Positions 1 to 11,364 of a stretch of DNA of 64,000 bases are shown in pieces (position 1 is the stretch's first letter; the number at the start of each line of letters is the position of its first letter). Below the pieces are notes generated by a model that worked only from the letters and a program-made list of their open reading frames with translations, did no database searches and was not told the DNA's origin. Made by a program: the position numbers and the translations under genes. This DNA comes from Coptis chinensis. Lineage: Eukaryota; Streptophyta; Magnoliopsida; Ranunculales; Ranunculaceae. The stretch spans positions 64,005,501 to 64,069,500 of the forward strand of contig CM027377.1 of NCBI GenBank assembly GCA_015680905.1, read 5' to 3'.

Positions 1-600
1 ACTTATATGTTATGTCACTTCTTACAAAATCGACGGGTCGGTATGTCACTTACTTTAAGTGACATACTTTCGCAAGGTAAAAACTCCAATCGTTGACATC
101 TCACTGCATATGTCGCATGCTTCTACAATGCCATTTCTAGTTGCATATATTTGGCATAAAGTATGATATACTTTCTGTTTATAAAACTATCCTTAATTCT
201 TATGTACCGGGTAGTAGACCACGTACTCTGTACTCTATGAAATTTTGCATAACATACTATACTATGTATGTTAATTAAAAGCAGATTTACAATTATTTTT
301 ACATAATACATTCGTACCGCGTTGGGTATGTACTTTGTTATGTATGACGGTATGCTATGATATTTTCCATGACATACTATACTATGTATGTTATTTATAA
401 TCACATACATCGTAATTTTTACATAGTACCTTCGTAAGGTATTACTTATGACATACTTTCTTGGCTATGGACTATTCGGATGACATACTATCATCAACAT
501 AATGATATAGATAATTATTTGTTTATACTAATTTTTAGTGAAGCATTTTTAATGACATACTTTACTACGTATGAGCTAGGATTTTTGGTGAACACGGTTT
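1..600. repeat. AT-rich subterminal repeat region of FRS-type Mutator-like element 1
   Basis: The stretch is built of repeated variants of TATGACATACTATACTATGTATGTT and is the reverse complement of about 26,520-27,104. A shorter direct copy of its 280-590 part lies at 3630-3870. Long AT-rich terminal or subterminal repeats are typical of Mutator-like elements, which is why I read it as the 5' flank of the transposase remnant that follows. No gene is visible in it. Confidence 0.5.
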
Positions 601-655
601 ACCTGTCGGTAAAGTTGCAGCTGTTTTTAGTGGGGAAGAAGTTGGGTTAGCATTA

Positions 656-2386
656 CAAATAAGGATTGCTGGAACCATCATTATGGTTTGACTAGAAATA
701 TGCCTAAAGAAGGTGATGCAACTGTCGTGCTTAAATATTTTATGCAGAAGAGTGCCGAGAATCCCCAGTTTTACTACGCTATTGATCTAGATCAAAATGG
801 GACTGCAGTAAACATTTTCTGGGTTGATGGGAGGTCTCGAGTCGCGATATGAGTTTCGATGTTGTCTCTTTTGATACCACATAACGTCTTTTAATGCATA
901 CTCTATGCCTTTTGCCCCTTTTACTTTGGAGTCAATCAAAGATGCGGTCGATTCAGTTATTTGGTTGTGCGCTTATTTGTTACTTGATGAGACAGAAGAT
1001 ACATTCATATGGTTGTTTAAGGCCTGGCTTGCAGCCATGGGTGGTCGTGCGCCAACTGCAATCATCACTTACCAGGATAGAGCGATGACTGCAGCCATTG
1101 CAAAAGTGTTCCCTGATACTCGTCATCGTTCTTTGTCTTTGGCATATTATGCAAAATTTCAAGAGAAGCTATCCTTTACTAAAATTGAGACACTGGGTAA
1201 CTGACTGAATAACACTATTTCTCTCCTCATATTTTTTTTGCTAAAGGGTAATTGTATTAGATAACAAAGAAAAAACAGTATACATTTTGTGAGGGCCCTG
1301 GGTAGACCACTCCAACATACATTTCCTAAATTTTTAAGAAATAAATCTGAAATAAGTAGAGTGTTGATTCTCTAACCTATAAACAAAATTGGGTCTATTC
1401 TCCCACCATTGCTTCTGGCCTTTTGCTAGGGTCTCTCCTCGTATAAGATTGCTGGTTTTGAAGGAAGATGGTGTACAATAATAGAGAAGAATGAGTTGTC
1501 TGCAAATCCTTGATTGACAGAAATGTATAATATGCGGGAGAAATGGGTTCCTTGTTATCTCAGTGACACATTTTTTGCTGGTATGCATATGACTGGGAGG
1601 AGTGAATCGATGAATTCTCGTTCACGACCAATTAAAAAAATTCGAGCACTATGCTGATGGAGTTTGTACATGGTAATGAGAGATCTTTGGCTTTGATTGT
1701 TAGGAATGAAAGAGATGCCGACACCGCGACCGAGCATAGTTCACAATTGTGGCTAAAGATGCTTTCCTCCCCATATGCATCTTTGCGAAGGTCTATACGA
1801 TTAATGCATTCAATATATTTAAGGAGCAATTAGAGAAGGCAAAGATGGAGTACAAAATTGATGGGGGCGAGATTGTCAACAATGGAACCGGAAGCTACAT
1901 GGTGAAATTCAGAGACCCGAGGAAGAAGTCCGTTTGAAAAGTGAGTTTCAATAGAGGAACCTTAGAGGAGACCGTGAATGTAAGTATTTTCAGTTTATGG
2001 GGTTACTTTGTGGTCACATGTTAAAGATTTTTCAAATAAGCACTTAAATTGAAGAGATTCCAAGGCATTTTCTTTTGAAGCGGTGGATGCAAAAGGCAAA
2101 CACGATAGAAATGGAGTTTCATCTTTGATTAGTGGGTGGCCATGAAAACCATGAACTTTTGAGAGTGGCTCATTGTATCAAGGTTGCTTCTCAAGTGGCT
2201 TACGATCGCGGGGAGTAGTGTTGAGGCTTATTCATATTTTATAGAAAAGATGGATGAAATGGCTAAGCATGTCTCAACGTTGAATATAGCTTGAGCGAAG
2301 GAGGCGAAGATAATGAAGTTGAAGAGTTTTCTTTGATACCTCACGGGTTATGATTGTGATATTAATGTTTAATTTGATATATGTTT
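656..2386 (+). pseudogene. FAR1-related (FRS) MULE transposase remnant, copy 1
   Basis: Translated pieces in changing frames follow the FAR1/FHY3 family order. A segment with PQFYYAIDLD and NIFWVDGRSR (about 740-850) precedes the MULE transposase core with ITYQDRAM and AKVFPDTRHR (about 1050-1130). Then come [18 protein letters not shown] sequence (about 1540-1580) and a SWIM finger region (about 1970-2030). Family members are transposases or transposase-derived transcription factors acting in the nucleus. The N-terminal FAR1 zinc finger is missing, its place taken by AT-rich repeats. Lesions include TGA at 1935-1937, where the other copy reads Trp, and a 200-bp non-coding stretch at about 1230-1440 that may be an intron. 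Not functional as it stands. The inverted sister copy is at 24,719-26,460. Confidence 0.75.
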
Positions 2387-3360
2387 AGTGTTTAATGTTA
2401 TTTGATTTATTATAATGTTTAATTTGATAAAAAAATATATATAATATATATTTTGACTTCCAAATCTTTATTTCAGATATTGATTTTGAATCCCAACATT
2501 TCTCAAACAAAAGGGGAGGAAGAAGAAAGAGAGATGGAAATCCCCGAGAAAATAGCCCTAAACAATCCGGGAAGAATGTGTAGAAACCGGAAAATAAGAC
2601 TAGAAATTGTCCAAGAGAAAAATAAGACGTAATTTGTGAAATGTAAGTATTTTTGGTTGCTAGGTTGCTTGGTTTGTAGGTTAATACATAATCTATGATA
2701 TGTTAGAAGGGTGCACATGCTTTGTGCATTTTGGTATTTTTCTGACCCTCTACTTGATATATGAAAGTGATTATGCTGTGGTTGTTCATACCTATTTGGA
2801 GTATGATCGAACAATCACTGTTCAAACCCCAATATGAGCTATGAACACTCATTGTTCATATCTTAACATGACCTATGAACACTCATTGTTCATGTGAACA
2901 ACCATTGATGATGCATTAGCCAATGCATATGTCATTGAACTTGGCATATATGATGCAGTACAGGTTGCCAATTCATATGTCAATGAACTGGAAAAGCGGG
3001 CAACAAAGTCGGAAAGACATGGACGTGGCCATATTTGATCAGAAACGTCAAAATAATCATAACCCACTGCTTTTCCGTGGGCACCACCCTCTCGGGCCTT
3101 AAATCCATCGTTTAGGCATTCAAAATCACGTTTTTGCCGTTTTAGGAAAGTTTTGTTTTTGCTATATCTTTTGATAGGAGAGTCCGTTTTTATATGGCCA
3201 CCGTGTTTAGTTATATTTTGATTAGTAGTTTCTTAATATGTGGTTATCCCAAAACTTTCCATTTTGAAAATTTTCAAGTTTTGTGGTAATCGAATTATTC
3301 GCTATATAAAGGCTTTGGTAGTGCAATATTAGAGTTTTCAATTTTGGTTTTGAGTTAATC
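2387..3360. repeat. Non-coding repeat-derived sequence shared with 24.2-24.7 kb and 13.96-14.36 kb
   Basis: 2390-2860 is the reverse complement of 24,190-24,700. About 2861-3360 is the reverse complement of 13,960-14,360, including a well-conserved stretch around the ACGTTTTTGCCGTTTTAGG segment. No reading frame here has convincing coding character. The unit is moved around with palindrome clusters at its edges. Confidence 0.55.
2795..2905. repeat. Palindrome cluster (GAACA-N5-TGTTC family), cluster 1
   Basis: Three near-palindromic units of the form TATGAACACTCATTGTTCATA follow one another with short linkers. The same family recurs in nine other clusters of the window. Confidence 0.7.
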
Positions 3361-3369
3361 ATATTAAGA

Positions 3370-3558
3370 GTTACCACAATTGGACTATGAACAGTGATAT
3401 TAAGAGTTAATCATTTTGAGTTAATCATATTATGAGCTATGAACATTCTTTGTTCATATCACAATTGGACTATGAACAGTGATTGATGAGTAATACTCGT
3501 CACACTCCGAACTATGATCAATCACTGTTCATAGTTCGGAGTGTGACGAGTATTACTC
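3370..3558. repeat. Palindrome cluster 2 with long perfect hairpin
   Basis: Units with TATGAACA and TGTTCATA are followed by a perfect inverted repeat with 30-base arms (3488-3517 and 3529-3558) and an 11-base loop. The arm ends in GTGTGACGAGTATTACTC, a motif also found beside the AT-rich arrays at about 17,378 and 31,930. Confidence 0.8.
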
Positions 3559-3629
3559 TTATTTATAAGCTCATATAAACTACAAACAATTAAGATCTAA
3601 CAATTAATTATCCTCTTAATTATCGCCTC

Positions 3630-3870
3630 CATTAATTATTTTTACATAATACATTAGGTACACTGTTGGGTATGTAGATACTATGTATGTTCTTTATAAT
3701 CACATATAACGTTATGAAACATAGTACCTTGAAAGGTGTTACTTATGACATACTTTCTTGGATGACTATTCGGATGACATACTATCATGTATGTCAAACA
3801 GAATGATATATATACATTTGTCTATACTAATTTTTAGTGAATTTTAATCACATACTTTACTATGTATAAT
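3630..3870. repeat. Fragment of the FRS-MULE subterminal repeat
   Basis: The sequence matches 280-590 in direct orientation (shared blocks around TACATAATACATT, GTTACTTATGACATACTTTC and GGATGACATACTATCAT). It is a detached piece of element 1's end region. Confidence 0.6.
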
Positions 3871-4624
3871 GCTTTGTGAGTTTTGAGATTTTGCGGCTCC
3901 CTTGGAGCCTTGGAGGAATGAATGTTGCACGCGTCAATGAATGGTACGAGTTAGGAAAATTTTCTAGTAGGGTGGAGTCCAATACAATAGCTAACACAAT
4001 AGCATTTTGGATAGTGATGGATAAATATGATGATCTATTTTGGATGATACTTAGGCACCTAGCTTTTCAGATAAGTGTGTAACTTCAGAACTTATAAATA
4101 ACTATAAATAATTCCAAAATATAGTATTTGGTTGAATATGGATTTTGTTAATTGGTTCAAATTTTCGTTTCATATAATTCTTAGGAAATTCGAAGAAAAG
4201 AGTGGAATCCGAAAAAGAGAAGCAATGAAATCTCATGTAATGGCATCTAATTTAAGAGAGAGAGAGAGAGTGAAAAAATGACTTTTTAGTTGTGTGAGAG
4301 AGTTAGATATGACATTTTCTTTCCTTTGTGAGAGAGAGTTAGAAAACTTTTAGATGGTTTCTTTGAGGTCTTTTGAGAGAACATAACAACAAGAAGTACC
4401 AAATCCAAAATAAATTCTAACTTCATTAAGTCATGAGTATCTCCTAATAATTACATAGTCATAAAACCAAAGCACCTAATGAGTAATGAAATCCTCATGA
4501 AATTATCCTTAACAAAATTGACATTTTTTCAACATGGACAAAATGGATCATCACTCTTGTCCCTACATTCTAAAATCTAAAGTATTTGTTACTTACGGAC
4601 CCCAATTTGTGTTGGGCACTCTCC
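3871..4624. other. Intergenic stretch with GA microsatellite
   Basis: No supported gene. A short open frame at 3876-4082 has no ATG start and no family I recognise. A GA dinucleotide run lies near 4255-4271. From about 4463 begins the first copy of a roughly 100-bp unit (AAACCAAAGCACCTAATGA ... CCCTACATTC) repeated on the other side of the foldback element. Confidence 0.4.
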
Positions 4625-5388
4625 AAAAAAACAATTATTACAAGTGTGCCATTGGTCTCAAAAAATCTCAAAAAAAAAATTATTACAAGTATGCCATTGG
4701 TCCCAAAAAAGTTGAATTCGAAAACCCCAAACTTAAATGACTCGGCTAGGTCGTTTGGGACTTAGTACAAACGACTTGGCCAAGTCGTTTGGGACTAAGT
4801 ACAAACGACCCGGCTAGGTCGTTTGGACTAAGTCCCAAATGACTTGGTCACACCGTTTGGAACTTAGTCCAAACGACCCGGCCACACCGGTCAAGAAGCC
4901 AAAAAACAGAACTTTAAATTTTTTTCAAAGTTCAAATCCCAAACGACATAGCCATACCGTCTGGACTGAGTCCAAAATGATGTGGCCATGTTGTTTGGGA
5001 TTTGGACTTAGAAAAAAATGGCCACACCGTTTGGGACTTAGAAAAATCCCCAACGATATGGCCACACCGTTTGGACTAAGTCTCCAACGATATGGCCACA
5101 CCATTTGGACTTAGTCCAAAACGATGTGGCCATGTCATTTGGGATTTGAACTTTGAAAAAAATATAAAGTTCTGTTTTTTGGGCTCTTAACCGGTGTGGC
5201 CGATTCGTTTGGACTAAGTCCCAAACGGTGTGGTCAAGTCGTTTGGGACTTAGTCCAAACGACCTAGCCGGGTCGTTTAAGTTTGGGGTTTCGAATTCAA
5301 TTTTTTGGGGACCAATAGCATACTTGTAATAATTGTTTTTTTTTAGATTTTTTGAAACCAATGGCACACTTGTAATAATTGTTTTTTG
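4625..5388. mobile_element. Foldback-like hairpin element with internal tandem repeats
   Basis: The left end (ACAATTATTACAAGTGTGCCATTGG, twice in variant form) returns in reverse complement at the right end, giving arms of roughly 250 bp. Inside the arms is a tandem motif of about 20-40 bp based on GTCGTTTGGGACTTAGT and CCAAACGACCCGGC, itself arranged in alternating orientation. There is no transposase. This looks like a foldback or long-hairpin non-autonomous DNA element; the family is not recognised. It interrupts a series of approximately 100-bp repeats seen on both sides. Confidence 0.6.
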
Positions 5389-5429
5389 TGGAGTTTTATG
5401 AACACAAATTCAGGTTCAACGATCATCTA

Positions 5430-5642
5430 AATGGGACTCATAAACAACCAAAGCAACTAATGATCCGAACAAAATATACATTTTCAGCACCATATACAAT
5501 GGATAATCACATTAGCATCCAGTATCCACATTCTAAATTTATAGGCAAAAAACTAACTAAAGCACCGAATGACCCCTGAAAAGATATGCAGTTTCAGCAA
5601 CAAACACAAAATGGATCACCACTTTAGTTCCCACATTCCAAA
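5430..5642. repeat. Approximately 100-bp unit, two copies (third copy at 4463-4570)
   Basis: Two imperfect units begin AAACAACCAAAGCAACTAATGA and AAACTAACTAAAGCACCGAATGA and both end near CCACATTC. A related unit lies left of the foldback element, so that element appears to have landed in or between them. Confidence 0.5.
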
Positions 5643-6470
5643 TCATTTTTTGGCTAGATGATATAGCAACCATTCCCTACGCCTCTCTAGCCTTAACACC
5701 ATGAACACCCTTGCTTTTTTGTCATCATCAAGGAGCTCTAAAGCTTTAATGAAAGTAATGCTATCTAGGTCAGGCACATTTTCTAATTCAGCAATGATCT
5801 TTGCTTCTTCTGTATGTTCAACACTAGAACCCAGTAATTTGTTTCTTCATATTCACGACCCTTTTCAGAAAGCAACAGTTTCCATGCCATGAATTGCCTC
5901 TTCCATACCCTCTCCAGTGATTTTTCACAGTTTCCTAGCATTGGATTGATTGCTTGATCACGTTGATCGATTCCTCTTAGCATTAGTTGATGGGACTTGA
6001 ACATTGTTCATCACCTTTTGCCTTCGTTCTAAATAAAAGACATATTTACTTAATCGATCAGTTGATAACCTTAATACCTGACAGTAGTACAACATAGAAA
6101 ATGGCGCCAACAATACATGTGTTTACCAAGTTACCAACTAAGTGCGTGTATAGTTCATTTATCCTATTCATAATCCATAAACCAAAATGACAACTGAAAA
6201 GGGACTGACCATTTTGATCCTTACCATGGCCCAAAGCAGCTAATTCTTCATCTACTAAGTTGATCACTGCTGCATTTGGGGAAGGAGTCATAGTGGCTCC
6301 TGCTTCAGCTCGGGCGGCTCTTAACGCCTCTATCGATATATTGATTCAAGAAGAATCCTGCGCCTCATACCTAGACTGCCTAGAACGGCGCGCCGATCTG
6401 GCGTGATACGTTGATTTCTTTCTTGAAAGTTCGACCATTTCCACCGATTTGTCCGAGCCATATTAAACCT
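5643..6470 (-). pseudogene. Myb/SANT-like domain protein remnant (C-terminal part)
   Basis: The minus strand reads through several coding-looking pieces. The last (5643 to about 5800) has the series ITFIKALELLDDDKKARVF and ends LERRREWLLYHLAKK before a TGA at 5643-5645. This resembles the C-terminal helices of plant Myb/SANT-like and L10-interacting-MYB-type proteins (pattern: D/E-rich helix, then RKWLL-type end), which are often linked to PIF/Harbinger transposons. Upstream pieces at 5783-6004 and 6058-6291 are in other frames. The domain assignment is from pattern memory and is uncertain. It may be a transposon-derived or ordinary host gene relic. Confidence 0.35.
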
Positions 6471-6479
6471 GAAATAAAA

Positions 6480-7200
6480 GTTTTTATAACTCTCGAGGGT
6501 ACCAATCAACCACCCTACCTCTACTAAAGATGCCCGGGTTAAATCGCTACCGCTTGAAGAGCGAGTAGTGAAATAAAGGTATGTCGGTCGAGGATTAGTG
6601 GATGATTTTTCAGAACACTACATTTCTTTACAAATAATTATTAAATATATTTAACTTTGAAATACCAACATAATGATGCCAATTAAGAACCCAATCAATC
6701 AATAAACAATTAAAACACTTAGTCAAATAAAATAAATATGATTAAAGTGTAGAACTTTACAGAATTGAGGGTTGGTCGAATTAGCAAAATGTTGAGTTCA
6801 ATGTTTAACATTGAAATAGTGAACACAATTACTCGGCTAATCGGGTCTAATTGGCCAAGTACTTGGGGGGTTTTTGAGCCCGATTGTGATCAGGGATTAA
6901 ATTGTTAGTCGGGTCGGCTAAGCAGCGAGTAGCGAGTACTCACTTATTACTCGGGGAGTACTCAACGATTTAATAGCCCAGACTAAAGCTCTATAAAGAT
7001 GTACAAATGCTCCAAAATAAAATGATTTCCAAAATGATATATTACTTAAGTTTGGTGGCGTGGTGGACCCGGAGAGAGAGAGTGAAATTTCGATGATTTC
7101 GGGGAAGGAAATTTTCTTGAAATTATCGCGTGTCGGGGGGTCAGGGGGAAATCTGCGTTGGTTAATGGAAGAAAATTTACACCGGAATTTTTGATTCTTG
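6480..7200. other. Intergenic, nothing recognised
   Basis: Low-complexity A/T-rich DNA with some short repeated ACTCGGC and GAGTACT motifs around 6830-6960 and a GAGAGAGAG run near 7070. No supported gene or RNA. Confidence 0.4.
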
Positions 7201-7204
7201 ATTT

Positions 7205-7410
7205 AATCCCGTGAGTTCGGAAGATCTAAAATTATTGTGAATATACTGCTGGTTCCTCCTCGTAGGATGAGGACTTGCCCGATTAGTACCAATGGCAAAG
7301 GCGATGAAGCCTCACCTCCACTCACCTCCCTAACATCTTCATCACTCAAAGTTCTCTCAATCCAATTGATCAACATAAACTTCCCCACTCAAACTATCAG
7401 CGGTCATTGA
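7205..7410 (-). pseudogene. 5' fragment of a Tat-type antisense ORF
   Basis: Starting at an ATG near 7408, the minus strand encodes MSMTADSLSGEV, nearly identical to the start of the antisense ORF whose ATG is at 23,847-23,849. The upstream CTTTCTTC-rich leader is shared too. After a frame change, a piece with DEDVREVSGGEASSPLP follows, and the 7205-7290 part matches 33,005-33,090 in reverse complement. It is fused directly to the truncated gag-protease element on its right. Confidence 0.6.
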
Positions 7411-7559
7411 CATTTGCAAAATAAAAGAAGAAGAAAGATCAAATTTTTATTAAAAAGCACGCACATGATAGCAAAGGATGGAAAAAATTTCTTTATTTCT
7501 AGCGCTCTTGCCTTTCCTTTGATTGAAGAATGAAGGGGCGAAAACCTTTCACAAATATG

Positions 7560-10500
7560 TAGTTGATCATATATCAACAACCGAAATAGTTGTGGATCAT
7601 TCCATATATAAATATCACAAAAACATATCCAAACACAATCAAGCACTAAGATTTCCCTCGACGCAGACCTAGTGGAATCCAAACGAAGTTGGATAACCAT
7701 TATGTGTAACCTATCATGCACCTTCTTTTTAATTTTTGAATCGTGGGTGTTTTAGTAAATAAGTGTGGAAAAGTGAATGGTTGTGGAGAATATTGTGGAT
7801 ATGGATAAGTTGTAGAAAGACAGACCGCATAACAATGAGGATGTGGTTTTAGCACCGAACTCATTCATTGTGTGTGTAGGACTGTCTCAATTCTGAAAAT
7901 GAAGGTGTCAAATAGTTTGTCCTTACAAGTATCGTTTGCTAGGAGGATTTAAAAATTATGAAGCACGGGAGAAACAAAAAAGGATCGAGTGCAAACTCGA
8001 GATTCCTTTGAAAGGGTGGAAGGAGGGGAGTCGAGGTGGATGTTGTGCAACTTAGTTCTTGATAGGGTGAATTGTCACCACTCGAAGAAACTCATGAATT
8101 CCTCATCTAGATTGGTCATATCCACATTACTATGGTAGTCCTCTACATCTTTGAGAAAATCATCTATCCCGTCCTCATCAATAATATGTGTATCGACTAG
8201 TGTAGGGATGAAAATGTTTGAGTCGACTTTCCAAAGGAAAGAATTTTGGGCATATGACTATCGGGGAACGTGTTGTTGAAATAATCTCGGTTTAAGCTCT
8301 CGATCATACTAACCTCTTCCTCCATAGATGAATCGGGTAACCGTGTGTCCTTGTTTTAAAAACATTGACTTCAAATGACAAGATGGCCAAAAGACATGGA
8401 CATTGAACCATCACGGCAATTAATGAGCGCATTGGCGGTTGCCAAGAAAGGACGCATCTAAAATGATCGGGACGAGTCGTTAGCGACTTCGTATCGAGGA
8501 CTACAAAATCAGCCGGATAATAGAAATCTGAACTTTTACCAAAGACGTTTTCGACTACACCCTTAGGATACTTAATAGACCGATCAGCTAATTGCAACGT
8601 CATTTTAGTGGGTTGCATCTTGTCTAGACCTATTTGTCTATACAAATAAAATGGGAGTAAGTTAACACTAGCCCCCGTGTCTAATAACGATTAGATGTCG
8701 TCAGATAGGAATCTCCTAAGGTGCATCATGCAAATGGGGCGACCGGGGGTCCTTGTACTTAACAATTCCATTATTTTCAGATAAGGTTGGGAATTGTTCG
8801 TTAAAAAGGCATCTTTTGGTATATTTGTCTTCGCCTAGTAGTACACAATTCCTTAAGAAACTTAGCATGATGTGGTAGCGTTTTAATAGCTTCGAGGAAG
8901 GGAAGGTTCATAGTTAGATTCTTGAAAACGCCCCTAATCTCCTCGTAATTTGTATCCCTAGTTAACATGGCTAATTTTTGTGGAAAGCGGTGGTTTCGGT
9001 CTATATTTAGCAATGGTATCACCCGGATGTTTAACCGTGGCTTTGTTTCTTAGATTGTCTTTGTGTAGAATGGTACCCTACGATTGGTAGGCTCTTCAGT
9101 TTCTATTTCGTATCTAGTAAAATAGTAGGTGGGGGCTCTTGGTGGGTTAACTATAGGCATAGTTACCTTGTTATCAACCACTCTACCAGAACGGAGAGTG
9201 GTGATGGCATTTATCTCACCTACATTTTCATATTCATTACTAGTATTATTGGTTACCTCAAAGGCTGTGTTTGTTGTTTTAGGATTAGGTATTGCGTGAC
9301 CTGGCAACACACCTTTGGTTTGGGCTTTATCTTGAGCCAACTGTTGGGTTAAATTATTAACGGATTGTAGAAGCTGTTGGTTAGATTGAGCCATGGTTTG
9401 GAAAAGTTTTTGGCTCACTTGTATGAAGGTGTCAAGGCGATCCGGTTGTGTGGGTGTAGTAGTCACGGGTGGTGTGACTGGAACTATTTCACGTGAATTA
9501 TTTATTGGTGGATTCTGATAATTATTATTGACCGGAACGATACCTCTATTAGCATTATAATTATTATAATTACCTTGACCTTGTGCTTGACCTTGTCGAG
9601 GTTGCACTTGGTTGTTATAATTATTAAAATTACCCTGACCCTGTCCTTGTCGTGGTGGAGCTTGGTTAAAGCTGTGCGTTGGCCTAACATATTGATTATT
9701 GTACCCTTGAGGTGTGACTTGTTGGTTATTTCTCCAACCGGAGTTGGGATTTTGTCTCCAAGGGGCGTTAGGTTCACTATTAATGGAACAAGCCTGTTCA
9801 TAGGCTATAGGACAGTGGGAGTCGGGATGCTCAGGACTCCAACAGAAACTACATGGGTTTGAATTTACATTCATGACGGGGATAGGCTTTTGTTGTACAG
9901 AAATGGCCTCTACCTTTTTAGTGAGTGATTCGATTAGATTTTTTAAGCCTCGAATCGTGTTTAATTTCAAACATACCGCCGCCTTAACTGTATTATTAGT
10001 AGAACTAAGCGGAGCGGGAGTAATCGTCACTACCCCCTAATTATTATTTTCGCTTAGTTTGGTCCTCTAAAATTTATAAGCCTCAGAGGCTCCTTTACTT
10101 AAGAAACTACCCCCATTCATTATGTCAAGGACTTCTTTATGGTGATGTTGAAGTCCTTTGAAAAAGGCACGAACTAACGTGTGTTTTGCTAGGTTATGGT
10201 GTGGACACTCTATAAGCAGATCGGTGAAACGATTCCAAGCCTCTGAAAATGATTCATGAGGATTTTGTCGAAAGAAATGAATCTTGGAAAGCATCTCATC
10301 CGTCTTTAGGGGTGGCTAAAAATGTTCCATAAACACCTGAACAAGTTTAGCCCATGAGTCCACAGAATTAGGCGCTTGGGCAGTTAACCAAGACGCCGCC
10401 TTATCGGCTAAGGTGAAAGGGAAATTTGTTCCGTACCAACCATAGGATGGTGGAATGTTGTTAGGACTTGTTCAATCCTACGCATGTGCTGATAAGGTTT

Positions 10501-10650
10501 TTCATGGTCTAAACCATGAAAAACGGGTAACAAATTAAAAATATTTGGAGGGATTCGAAATCCCCATTTGGTCCGCTAGAACGATGCAAGATTTGGGGCT
10601 ATCGCCAAGGCTTTGAAGAAGTCCGAGAGAGGAGTCTCTTTCTTCCCCAT
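7560..10650 (-). pseudogene. Gypsy gag-protease polyprotein remnant
   Basis: The likely start is the ATG at 10,648-10,650 (MGKKETPLSDFFKAL). Next is an Athila-like capsid segment, NPHESFSEAWNRF through CPHHNLAKH and MNGGSFLSK (10,067-10,294). The nucleocapsid-like part has one CCHC knuckle, CSFCWSPEHPDSHC, spaced C-x2-C-x4-H-x4-C, followed by a long Gln/Asn/Gly-rich tract at about 9500-9750. The best continuous frame is 9050-10,030. The protease part at 8304-8720 is broken by frameshifts; the usual active-site DTGAS region is LGAS-like. The product would package RNA into particles in the cytoplasm, but this copy cannot make a full protein. Confidence 0.75.
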
Positions 10651-11364
10651 TATATCGGTGGTGTGTGTGAAATAGTAGTTAGAGGTGTAGTGGGTGGTAT
10701 ACTAGATAGATTTGATTGTTGATGTTGTTGTGTATTTACGTTCGGGTGTTTTTGTTCGGGCCGGACCTTAATCTCATGCAAGACTAAGTCGAACTTAACT
10801 AAACATGCAACACTCCAAACAATTCGATATACTAGTAGAAACCTCTAACGGAGATGCGAGGTGTGGAAGAAAGGAATACCGACAAGGCCCTTGCTTCGCT
10901 TTATGAATAGCGTCTTGTTTACGCTTTGTTCGGTGTATAGAGCAGGTTAGAACACTGAAAAATATGAAAGATCAAAGTTTGAATCAAAACCGCCGAAATC
11001 CGAAAAAATTTAACATTGCATGGGGTCGCTCCCAGTAATTGTCAAATTACGAGTGTTTTAGCTGGTCGCGCCCAAATGGGGGGTGGCTTCAGTGTAAATT
11101 CAATTACATAGTGTTTGAGCTGGTCGCTTAATTGGTATGGTATAGGCGCTTTCGGTGGTAAACGAAATTCCAAGAACTTAACTTAAGGCGGGTCGGCTCT
11201 CCTTGAAGCGCGCAGCCATCCGTATTTTCTCGAATTTGTCAGCTGAAATGGGCAACCACGCGTATGAAACAAACAAGGGGGTGGGTGGGTTTAATGGGAC
11301 TTAAAATGACTACTTCTACTATGAAAACAATGCTAAAGTGCAACTAAGATGGCAATATGCCATT
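10651..11364 (-). other. Untranslated leader of the truncated gypsy element
   Basis: This lies between LTR and gag start and matches the leader at 51,864-52,530 of the complete element, including a GCGC-rich part (about 11,020-11,110) that is repeated within that element. No independent gene is seen. Confidence 0.6.

Larger units (their letters stand above)
1..2860. mobile_element. Mutator-like element, inverted copy of 24,180-27,104
   Basis: The whole segment matches 24,180-27,104 in reverse complement, including the subterminal repeats, the FRS transposase remnant, the AT-rich 3' flank and the first palindromes. The window starts inside it, so its left end is not seen. The two copies differ by single bases and small indels, and each has its own stop codons. 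I cannot see a clear target-site duplication. Confidence 0.6.

Noticed and set aside
3876..4082. 68-codon open frame after the MULE fragment
   Set aside because: No ATG start, no recognised family and no conservation in the duplicated regions.
9575..9862. Plus-strand frame opposite the gag Gln/Asn-rich tract
   Set aside because: It is the complement of a low-complexity coding stretch; gag has the clear family motifs on the minus strand.
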